Source: Yeosuana sp043876835
GTDB taxonomy: Bacteria > Bacteroidota > Bacteroidia > Flavobacteriales > Flavobacteriaceae
Direction: 5' to 3'
Assembly (NCBI RefSeq): GCF_043876835.1
Contig: NZ_JBAWJZ010000001.1
Span: 1 to 64,000, forward strand
Length of the DNA stretch: 64,000 bases
Positions 51,838 to 60,200 of the stretch are shown one piece after another. The translations under genes and the position numbers were made by a program. The notes under the pieces are model-generated. The model saw nothing but the letters and a program-made list of their open reading frames with translations, ran no database searches and was not told where the DNA came from. Numbering within the stretch: position 1 is the first letter of the stretch; each line of letters begins with the position of its first letter.

Positions 51838-51896
51838 AAAAACTGTAACAAACATTTAATACCTTAGACCAATAGGTGCAACATTTTAAATTTTAC

Positions 51897-52400
51897 ATGG
51901 ATATTATTCTTATTATCATTTCAGCATTATTTATTTTACTAGGATTGTTTGGAAGTGTTTTACCAATTCTTCCCGGACCACCTTTAAGTTGGTTAGGCCT
52001 ATTAATTCTGCATCTTACTAAAGCGGTTCAAATGAATACTACTTTGTTGATAATAACAGGAATTATAGCTATTATCATTTTTGTTTTAGATTATATTATA
52101 CCTGCTGTAGGAACCAAAAAGTTTGGCGGCAGTAAAGCAGGAATGATTGGCACATCTATTGGATTGGTTGTTGGATTAGTAAGTCCAATACCAGGAGGAA
52201 TTATTTTAGGCCCATTTATTGGAGCGTTTATTGGTGAGATGATAAATAAAAATGATTCTAAATCAGCAATTAAAGCTGCCTTTGGATCATTCATAGGTTT
52301 TATTGCATCAACATTTATAAAATTTATTGTTTCAATAATTTTTTTAGGAATTTACATCAATACTATCTGGGAATATAGAGAAAGTATATTTACTTTTTAA
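51897..52400 (+). CDS. DUF456 membrane protein
   Basis: This 167-residue protein has about four hydrophobic segments and the DUF456 core PILPGPPLSWLGLLIL, GTKKFGGSKAGMIGTSIGLVVGL and PGGIILGPFIGAFIGE. The ATG at 51897 is preferred over an upstream GTG. The gene is divergent from the esterase operon and shares its operator region. Function is unknown, though members are common inner-membrane proteins. Confidence 0.9.
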   Translation: MDIILIIISALFILLGLFGSVLPILPGPPLSWLGLLILHLTKAVQMNTTLLIITGIIAIIIFVLDYIIPAVGTKKFGGSKAGMIGTSIGLVVGLVSPIPGGIILGPFIGAFIGEMINKNDSKSAIKAAFGSFIGFIASTFIKFIVSIIFLGIYINTIWEYRESIFTF

Positions 52401-52408
52401 AAAAAGGA

Positions 52409-52437
52409 ACCCTGTGGGTCTCTCACCTCCACAGGGT
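52409..52437. terminator. Stem-loop after the DUF456 gene
   Basis: ACCCTGTGG and CCACAGGGT form a perfect 9-bp stem around an 11-base loop, 8 bases after the DUF456 stop. There is no T-run on the plus-strand side, so it may be a stabilising hairpin rather than a true rho-independent terminator. On the minus strand a T-run from 52408 to 52401 follows it, which would suit termination of the convergent regulator gene. Confidence 0.6.
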
Positions 52438-52530
52438 CAATGTAAATTGCTATTGCCAACAATAAATTGAGGGATTAATTAATTTGAAGTGTTGACTTTA
52501 CAAAATTAAACCTTTTATTCCAATTCAAAG

Positions 52531-52545
52531 TACGGTAAAACCGTA
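52531..52545. other. TACGGT-N3-ACCGTA inverted repeat
   Basis: A perfect 6-bp inverted repeat with a 3-base AAA centre lies in the convergent gap between the DUF456 and response-regulator genes. Spacing and symmetry suit a protein-binding site or a tiny hairpin. No gene start is close, so its role is unclear. Confidence 0.4.
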
Positions 52546-52605
52546 ACCAAACATTTTAATTGAAAATATTTGTAAGGTAATAAGTACGCTAAGAATTTTG
52601 ATTTT

Positions 52606-53289
52606 TTAAAGAATAAATCCTCTTTTTCTGGCCTCCTTTATAAGTGTTTCATCCTGACCATCGTCAATAAGAAAAATTTCCTTGAGTTGTTTTTTTCGTT
52701 TTTCAATGGCACTTAAAGAGATATCTAAATGAGCTGCAAGGCTTTTATTTTTCGCTCCTTGCGACAATAAATAAAGTATCTTTCTATTCTTGTCATCAAT
52801 CACAATATCACTTTCATTGGTTTTTCTTAAATGACTGTTTACAGTACCACTATAAAAAGGTGGATTATGGAGTACTGCCTGAAATGCACTTGCTAATTCA
52901 CTGGAAGTTAAATCGCTCTTTATTAAAAATCCTTCAGGATTAATAGTCTTTATTATATTGTGAATTCTATAAGATTCATCAAACATAGTTAAAATGATTA
53001 CTCTTGCTTTTGGCAAAATTTTTCGAGCATAAATTGCTAAATCTTCACCAGAGTTCATTAGTCCGTCTTTTGATGGTGGCAAACTAATATCTACAAAAAG
53101 CACTTGATATGGTCTGTTGGTTTTAACAGATTTATCCATAAAAGCAACGGCTTCATCACAATTATTTGCAATGTCTATATCTAAAATCTGACTTTCTTTT
53201 TTGGTGAATTGCAATGTGTTTTGATACCCTTCAATAATCATTGGATGGTCATCAATCATTAATATTCTTATGGTTTCACTCATTGCCAT
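52606..53289 (-). CDS. NarL/FixJ-type response regulator
   Basis: This 227-residue regulator has a receiver domain with acidic pair Asp13-Asp14 (MIDDHPM), phosphorylation site Asp67 (VLFVDISLP), and a Lys in FLIKSDL. A C-terminal LuxR-like helix-turn-helix follows (about 173-202, SQGAKNKSLAAHLDISLSA). Start could be either of two ATGs (53289 or 53283). It lies 7 bases after its cognate sensor kinase gene. Confidence 0.94.
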   Translation of the reverse strand: MAMSETIRILMIDDHPMIIEGYQNTLQFTKKESQILDIDIANNCDEAVAFMDKSVKTNRPYQVLFVDISLPPSKDGLMNSGEDLAIYARKILPKARVIILTMFDESYRIHNIIKTINPEGFLIKSDLTSSELASAFQAVLHNPPFYSGTVNSHLRKTNESDIVIDDKNRKILYLLSQGAKNKSLAAHLDISLSAIEKRKKQLKEIFLIDDGQDETLIKEARKRGFIL

Positions 53290-53296
53290 TAATAAG

Positions 53297-55315
53297 TTAG
53301 GTTGGGATTTTTATTTGAACCATAGTTCCTTCATCTTTTTTAGACTCAATACTAAGTTCTCCATTAATTTCATTGACCCTAGAGTTCATGTTTTTTAAAC
53401 CTATTCCTGCTTTTGCTTTATTAACATCGAAGCCTGAACCATTATCATTTATCGATAATAAAATTACATTATTTTTCAGTTCAATCGAAATTTTAATTAA
53501 AGATGCTTTTGCATGTTTATAAATATTATGCAATGATTCTTGTATTATTCTATACATGTGAATTTTATTTTTATTGGAAACATCATCCCAATTTATTGAA
53601 TCTTTACAATCAAATTCATAGTCTAACTCATATGCTTTGGTTTGAGTTTCTAACAATGATTTAACGATATCCAAGAAGCCCGATCCTGATATAAAATCTG
53701 TATTTAATTCATGCGAAACTTTTCTAATATCGTTTTCAATATTTTTAAGATCTTGAATGTATCTGCTTCTTGTCTTTATAGCCTCTTCACTTGAAGCCAT
53801 ATTCAAACTATCTAAACTCAATCTAGTACCAAATAAGCGACCTAAAACACCATCGTGTAATTCTTGAGAGATATTTTTCTTTTCTAAAATCCTTGCCTCT
53901 TCAATTTTTTCTTGTTGCGTAAGCATGAGGTTATAAATTTCTTCATTGGCTTCTTGCTGCTTTTGCACAAATTTCAGCTCATTGTTTTTAGCTCGCTGTG
54001 TGATGATTATATAAATCAATAAAGCTGAAATCAATAAAATAATCGAGATGACTGTAAGCCATAGTTTTTCTCTGACAATCTGGATATTTTTTTGTTCGAT
54101 TTCCTTGGTCTCAAAACGGATTCTAGCAAATTTGTTCCTAATGGTTCGTTCGTTTTTAACCAAACTATCATTAAGCTTTATATATTCATTATAATACTTT
54201 ACTGCTATACTATCATCCTCTATTTTAGAAAGTAATAGAAGAGATTTTAATAAATCATCATTATGGTAGGCTTTTGAAATATCCTTAGCTCTATAAGCAT
54301 AATATTTAGCTGAATCTTTTTTATTATAGTCATCATAATATTGGGCCAAATGTTGGTTAATTATAATGGAATTATAACTTGCACCTATACTATCACATAT
54401 TTTTAAAGCTTTTAAATATAGACCTGGTAATTCATTATAGTTTTTTGATAAGTATAAAGTATTTGCATAATTATCAAGTATTGTAGCATACACATCTGGC
54501 CTGCTTTTTACTAAATCTTTATTTTGTAAAATTTGATTATAATTTTCTAAAGCTAATTTATATTGTCTAGCACTTTTATAAGCAAGTGCTAAATTATTTA
54601 ATGAGTTCTCAATAGTTGCCTGATTATCTCCTTCTAACCTCTTTTTTAATTCAATAGCTTTTTTATGGTACTTTATAGATTCATCATATTGTTCGAGTTG
54701 ATCAAAAACTAATCCGAGGTTATTATATATATACGATTTAAGCTTTATAACACTATTTATTTCTTCTAATTGATTTAAATGGGAAATAGCTTCAACAGAG
54801 GTTACTTCACTACCTATAAAGTCTTTTTCATTTTTCTGTAGAACGGCTATATTTAATAAAACCATTGTTGTGTTATAATCATCTTTTAATGATTTAAACA
54901 ACTTTTCAGTCTTATGATAGTAATAATAAGCACTATCACTCTTGTTGAAAAGTTTATAGTAATCTCCTAAATTAAAATTTATTTCAGCCAATGCTGAAGA
55001 ATCCTTTATTTTAGAAGCAACTTTTAAATTTTCATCATTAATCTTTTTAAATAAAATAAGTTGTCTATTTTCATAATATATTGAAGACAATTGTAAATTA
55101 ACTTTTATAATTAAAGAATCTATTCTATTAGATAATACAATTTGTTTAGCTTTTAAAATATATGTCAACCTATCTTCATTACTATATTTGTCCCCGTCTT
55201 TTGATTTTAAAAGATATGTTTGTAGACTGTCCGCTTCTAGCTTGGATTGAGCATGAACAGACAAAAAAGCTAGACTGCAAATTAGTAATATTAAAAAAGG
55301 AGATTTTATATTCAA
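53297..55315 (-). CDS. TPR-containing sensor histidine kinase (HisKA_3 type)
   Basis: This 672-residue kinase has a signal sequence (about 1-22) and a periplasmic TPR array (about 25-400, for example YDESIKYHKKAIELKKRLEG and YKLALENYNQILQNKDL). One membrane helix (about 416-438) precedes a coiled coil, then the dimerisation/phosphoacceptor segment ISQELHDGVLGRLFG with His near 487. An HATPase ends with GIGLKNMNSRVNEINGEL. It phosphorylates the adjacent NarL-type regulator. Such TPR kinases are common in Bacteroidota; the signal is unknown. Confidence 0.94.
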   Translation of the reverse strand: MNIKSPFLILLICSLAFLSVHAQSKLEADSLQTYLLKSKDGDKYSNEDRLTYILKAKQIVLSNRIDSLIIKVNLQLSSIYYENRQLILFKKINDENLKVASKIKDSSALAEINFNLGDYYKLFNKSDSAYYYYHKTEKLFKSLKDDYNTTMVLLNIAVLQKNEKDFIGSEVTSVEAISHLNQLEEINSVIKLKSYIYNNLGLVFDQLEQYDESIKYHKKAIELKKRLEGDNQATIENSLNNLALAYKSARQYKLALENYNQILQNKDLVKSRPDVYATILDNYANTLYLSKNYNELPGLYLKALKICDSIGASYNSIIINQHLAQYYDDYNKKDSAKYYAYRAKDISKAYHNDDLLKSLLLLSKIEDDSIAVKYYNEYIKLNDSLVKNERTIRNKFARIRFETKEIEQKNIQIVREKLWLTVISIILLISALLIYIIITQRAKNNELKFVQKQQEANEEIYNLMLTQQEKIEEARILEKKNISQELHDGVLGRLFGTRLSLDSLNMASSEEAIKTRSRYIQDLKNIENDIRKVSHELNTDFISGSGFLDIVKSLLETQTKAYELDYEFDCKDSINWDDVSNKNKIHMYRIIQESLHNIYKHAKASLIKISIELKNNVILLSINDNGSGFDVNKAKAGIGLKNMNSRVNEINGELSIESKKDEGTMVQIKIPT

Positions 55316-55375
55316 TGACTTTCAATTAATATATAATCTCAAATGTATCTATAATTTTTTAATTTTTATAAATAT

Positions 55376-55409
55376 AAAAAGCTCTTCACATTATTGTAAA
55401 GAGCTTTTT
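55376..55409 (-). terminator. Terminator of the small lipoprotein gene
   Basis: AAAAAGCTCTT pairs with AAGAGCTTTTT, an 11-bp perfect stem, with an inner ACA/TGT pairing in the loop. It lies 24 bases downstream of the small lipoprotein stop codon on the minus strand. Confidence 0.85.
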
Positions 55410-55433
55410 AAAATATTTTGATAAGTTAAATTA

Positions 55434-55589
55434 TTATCTTCCTGTTTCATCAATACCACCTCCAGTAAAGGTAGTTGTGTTATCGGTTGGAATTATTAAT
55501 ACATCATCTTCATTTAAATCTTGTTTTGTACATGAAGAAAGAGTTGCTAAAACAACAGCTAAGATTAAGGTAATTTTTAGGGCTTTCAT
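55434..55589 (-). CDS. 51-residue lipoprotein
   Basis: The minus strand encodes a short protein starting MKALKITLILAVVLATLSSC, with a lipobox LSSC (Cys20), then an acidic stretch KQDLNEDDVLIIPTDN and a C-terminus ending GGGIDETGR. Start, stop, lipobox and a strong downstream terminator all agree, so the gene is probably real. It lies upstream of the sensor kinase gene in the same direction, though the terminator makes it a separate unit. Its function is not known. Confidence 0.75.
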   Translation of the reverse strand: MKALKITLILAVVLATLSSCTKQDLNEDDVLIIPTDNTTTFTGGGIDETGR

Positions 55590-55962
55590 ATCTATTCAAT
55601 TTTAAGGTTATACAATTTTTCTGTTAAAAAATTTTTTTTAAATAATTTAAATACACTAAAGACTTTGAAATCAAAATCTTAACAGAGGGAAAATGGATAA
55701 TTAATTTAAAATCGAATGCACAAAAGCACATACAGATTTTTATAAAATATTTTTTGAGGGATTGACATTGCTGCCTATAAATGGATTAATTTTTCTTAAT
55801 AAACTTAGGGAATAATTTTTGCGCTTATTAAGACTGCTAATATAGGACAAAATACATAGCAAACAAAAATTTAAACGATTAAATGTATTATTTTATCGAT
55901 AAAATGTATTTTTAATCATTTATTATCGTAAAATAATCGACGAAATGCACTTTTAAAAAACA
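55590..55962. promoter_or_regulatory. Intergenic region with CGATnAAATG motif copies
   Basis: This 373-base region upstream of the small lipoprotein gene has no reading frame of note. It carries three similar motifs on the plus strand: CGATTAAATGTATT at 55876, CGATAAAATGTATT at 55897 and CGACGAAATGCACT at 55938, spaced 21 and 41 bp. The second lies in the perfect 16-bp palindrome ATTTTATCGATAAAAT (55890-55905). A diverged form, CGAATGCAC, is near 55716. Related copies lie upstream of the 1651-residue gene. These may be operators for the LacI regulator at 55963-56973. Confidence 0.5.
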
Positions 55963-56973
55963 TTAAGATAGCGTAGAACCTCCATTAATTAAACTAGTTT
56001 TTATTATCCTAGTTGAAAAATCTTGTTCACTCTGAGATTTATTTGTCAGTCTTTTTATAAGTAGCTGAGCAGCACATGCTCCAATATCTTTTGCATGCTG
56101 ACGTATAGTCGTTAATTTTGGAATACAGTGATTAGACATTGCATTACTAGAATACCCAATAACCGAAATATCTTTTGGAACTTTAAGCCCAATATTTAAA
56201 GCAACGTTAATCGCAATAACACCTGAAGAACTATCGGCAGATATCACACCATCAATATCTTTATTTTCTTTTAGAAATTCATTTATCTTTTTCTGAATAT
56301 CATCAAATCTACTAACTCTTAAAATATAAGGCTTCATATTAGATTCTTCTGCTATTGCCTTTAAATAGCCTTTCTCCCTTAACTTACCCACACTTAAATC
56401 GTCAATACTGCTAAAAAAGGCTACATGCTTTCTATTTTCATTTATTAAACTTTTAGTTGCATTATAGGTTGCTTCATAATCGTCAACAATAACCTTATCG
56501 CACAACACATCATTTGCAACCCTATCAAACATAACGATTGGCAAACCTTGATTAATTGCTTTAACAAAATGAGACGTTTCATTTTTAATTTGAGTTTCCT
56601 GGGCAACCGCTAAAATAAATCCGTCAACACTTCCATTTGCTAATAATTGCAAACTACTTATTTCCTTTTCCAACGATTCATTGGATATGCAAGTAATAAT
56701 ATTATACCCATTGTTTGTAGATTCTCGCTCTATAGCAAACAAAACTTTTGCCAAAAAATGATTTAATATATCTGGAATAATAACACCTATGGTTTGTGTT
56801 TTGTTTTGCTTTAAACTCAACGCTACTTTGTTAGGCTTATAATTGTAAAGAGCCGCTAACTCTTTTACGCGTTTAACAGTTTCTTCTCCAATTTCTTCAC
56901 TGTTATTTAATGCTTTTGAAACAGTGGATATTGAGACATTTAACTCTTTTGCTAATTGTTTTAAGGTTACCAT
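55963..56973 (-). CDS. LacI-family transcriptional regulator (second paralogue)
   Basis: This 336-residue protein has an N-terminal helix-turn-helix (VTLKQLAKELNVSISTVSKAL, about 2-22), hinge YNYKPNKVALSLK and a LacI sensor domain. The ATG at 56971-56973 gives the usual LacI start; an in-frame TTG upstream is less likely. It resembles the regulator at 170-1243 throughout, including the IGVIIPDILNHF and LPIVMFDRVAND segments, so one arose from an ancestor of the other. Its targets may be the CGATnAAATG sites flanking this gene. It is not beside any sugar gene. Confidence 0.92.
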   Translation of the reverse strand: MVTLKQLAKELNVSISTVSKALNNSEEIGEETVKRVKELAALYNYKPNKVALSLKQNKTQTIGVIIPDILNHFLAKVLFAIERESTNNGYNIITCISNESLEKEISSLQLLANGSVDGFILAVAQETQIKNETSHFVKAINQGLPIVMFDRVANDVLCDKVIVDDYEATYNATKSLINENRKHVAFFSSIDDLSVGKLREKGYLKAIAEESNMKPYILRVSRFDDIQKKINEFLKENKDIDGVISADSSSGVIAINVALNIGLKVPKDISVIGYSSNAMSNHCIPKLTTIRQHAKDIGACAAQLLIKRLTNKSQSEQDFSTRIIKTSLINGGSTLS

Positions 56974-57085
56974 ACTATTAACACGTTGATTTAATACCCG
57001 CAATTTACTAAAAAACCTAGTTTATAAATAAGAAAAGTAAAAGTTTAAAATTAATTTATTTTGAAGAAAATTATTTAAAAAAAAT

Positions 57086-57117
57086 AAAAAGTGCTTCTTT
57101 AAAAAGAAGCACTTTTT
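57086..57117 (-). terminator. Strong terminator after the 1651-residue gene
   Basis: AAAAAGTGCTTCTTT and AAAGAAGCACTTTTT form a perfect 15-bp stem with a very short loop, followed by T-rich sequence. It lies between the giant gene and the LacI gene. Confidence 0.9.
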
Positions 57118-57176
57118 TAGCTATTAATCTTAATAATACTTAAACTTAGAATTAAAGTTGTAAAATTAAAATTAAC

Positions 57177-57218
57177 AATTATATAGTTGTGTAACATTTG
57201 TTACATAACTATATAATT
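57177..57218. other. Near-perfect 19-bp hairpin just after the stop codon
   Basis: AATTATATAGTTGTGTAAC and its partner GTTACATAACTATATAATT differ from perfect pairing by one G-T and enclose a 4-base ATTT loop. It begins 3 bases after the TAG of the 1651-residue gene and precedes a second hairpin, the terminator at 57086-57117. It may protect the messenger end or be a protein-binding site. Confidence 0.7.
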
Positions 57219-57221
57219 ACT

Positions 57222-60200
57222 CTATTTAATTATGATTTTTTTATTAATAATTCCCATATCTGTTTTTAATTGGATAATATAGGCTCCAGTACTAACGTGA
57301 AGTGGTATTGAAAGTGTATTTGAAAATCCATTAAAAGATGCTATTTTTTGTCCCATTAAATTAATTAGTACTCCTTCTGAAACTATCGTTCCTGATTTCA
57401 TATTAATGGTTAAGCTAGAAGACTCAAATTTATAAAAAACAGAAGCTAATTTAGCTAAATCTGGTTTGCTAGTCTGTAGCAAATTTTTACTATTAGGATA
57501 AGAAGATTTAAAAACAAGTTTAAATCTATCATTATATTTACCAGCATCTAAATGCATACTAAAAGGCTCATTGTTAATTTGATAGATTTCTCCCGTTATT
57601 GAATCTTTAATATATATTGCTTTAGAAGAATCAATATTCTGAAGAGCATCCAACTTTATTCTTACTAATCCACCTTTTTTTACGACAAGACCCAATGAAA
57701 ATTCCTGTGTATCACTAAAATCACCAACTCCTTGAATCACAAACTTACCTCCATTAAAATTCCAATACATATCTTCTTCATTAACATCGGCCATAAACGC
57801 ATCGTATCCTAAATCAAATCCCTTTGAAGCCTTTTCATTTGCACCAATAGTAATTTGCCTATGATAGCCCAATGGTGAATCATACATTAACCAAATTACT
57901 GGATTATCATTTTTATTTGTTTCTGTTGTTGTTTTTGATGTTTTCTTTGATGAAGACTTCATAAATACAGATGTTGAACCATCTTCAGTAGCAAAAACAC
58001 GTTGACTATTTTTAAAAATAATATCACCCCCATCAACAGTTAATATTTCTGTTGGAGGATCATTATCATTATAAAAACCGTCAAGAGCAGTTGACACAAA
58101 GAAACCTTGATTTACAGGTATGTATTGACCAGGAATTTTTGTTCCTGTAGATAGATTATCATTAATTCTACTATCATTTGATATTGCAACAGCTCCTCCT
58201 GTTAAGTTTCTAGTTGCATAACCTCCTACATAACCATTTAAAACATGAGTGTTTGTTTGACCAAAATGATCCCAAAAATATAGAGCTCCATTAAAAACAG
58301 TTCCACTTGTATTGTTTCCACCATCATCTACACTTAAATTATCTAATATAAACTCGGTCGCATCAATTGCTGATGGGTATGGATTTCCAATTAAACGATC
58401 AACTTCACCAGAACTTTTATTTAATTTTAGTTTAATGTCTCCATTATAAGGCAAACCTTTAAATACGTAATTTTGATCACTTGAAATTACTGCAGAGCCA
58501 GAACTTCCTTTCATTGTAAAACCTTCTCCAGCTTTAAGAGACGTGTTTTGATTAATTTTAATCCAAGAATTGTAGTTATTGGTAGGGCCATAAAATTTAT
58601 ACATCCAATAGGTACTTATCGTAATAGGACTTGTAGGTGTATTTGAATCGGCAGCCTTGGAACTTGAATTAAATGTGATGGTTTGATAAGAAGATGATGA
58701 TGTTCCATCAAATAAAACACTTGAAATAGTATAATTTGGATTAGAGCTGGAAACACCTATACCATTAGTAGATGAGTTGCCAGAAATAGGACTTACTGAC
58801 GATGTCCAATAATTATAATTAAAACCATTAGCCGTTCCTTGTTGATCCCTTTCAATATATCCACCACTATCGGCATCTAAAATACTCCCTTCGGTTTGTA
58901 TCAATTGAGATTGACCCACCAAATCTATTACTCCATCCAACTCTAAATAGTTTGTTATAGTTAATGAATGACCTGAATTTGTTTCATCTTGTGGAGATGG
59001 CAATGGATCGGCAATAGTTATAGTTCCTGAATTATTTATCAATCCTAGAAGTGTAATATCCCTATCTCCAGAATAAATATCATGGTTTGTTTCAACAATA
59101 TTCCAATCTATATAAGTAACACCATCTAAGCTAAGTGAATTAGGCAAAACATTATCTGTACCATACATCCAAGTTCCAGCATCATCCCAAGCTCCGTTAG
59201 AAGCTGAAATATATGGAAGTGCTATTGTTTGATCTTCAACAATCTCTTTGTTTTTATTTAAATATTTTATCCTTAAAAAGTTATTGTTGTCTGACAAACC
59301 TTCAACAGTTGACCCACAATATGAGTTAAAATCATAATAAGCTCTTAATTTACTCCAAGGAATCGTTGCTACTTCATTACTCAATGAAGACTGTGGAATA
59401 ATTTTACCAGTTACGAAATCGCCTGTTCCTTTTTCCACTTCTTGATTCATCAGATATCGCACTTGATTTTCATCTAAACCTTGATCCCATACATAAACCT
59501 CATCTATATCACCCATAAAAGGATTAGTAATAGTATTCTTATCAACATACAAAGCACCAACTGAAAAATTATTGTAATTTGGAGAGGGAGCTACAACATT
59601 TAGTTCAGATTTATCTAATACACCATCTACATACAAGAAAATTGTTCCACTATTATACACAAAGGTTATTTGGTGCCATTTCCCATCATTCAATTCCATA
59701 GTTGAAGTAAACTCTGGTGTTATATCATCATCTACCATAACTTCTACTTGATCAAAAACATTTAACCTCAATTGCAACTTGGTTCCTTTAGCCATAATTG
59801 TTCTTGTACTAGCATTTGAAGCACTCTTAACCCAAGCAGAAATTGTAAAATCGTTAATATTTAAATTTAATGCTGATTCACCAACTAAATAATCTCCAGA
59901 AGCTATATTAATACTATGTACTTGATTCAGTTTTGCGGCTCTACCAAATGTAAAATACTTGGTACCGTCAAAATCGTACCAAGTTTGTAAATCAGTTCCA
60001 TTGTAAGATTTTAATGGTAAAACATCTATAATATCATTATTTCCAAAGCCATCGTTATCAGCAACAATCAAAACATATTCTTCATCTGTTCCCAACGAAA
60101 AACCACTAAAAGCATCACTTGGAATTGAAACATAGACATTTCCAACATCGCCTCCTGAAACTGATTCTTTGGATTCTACTATTTTCCATTTTCTATCAAT

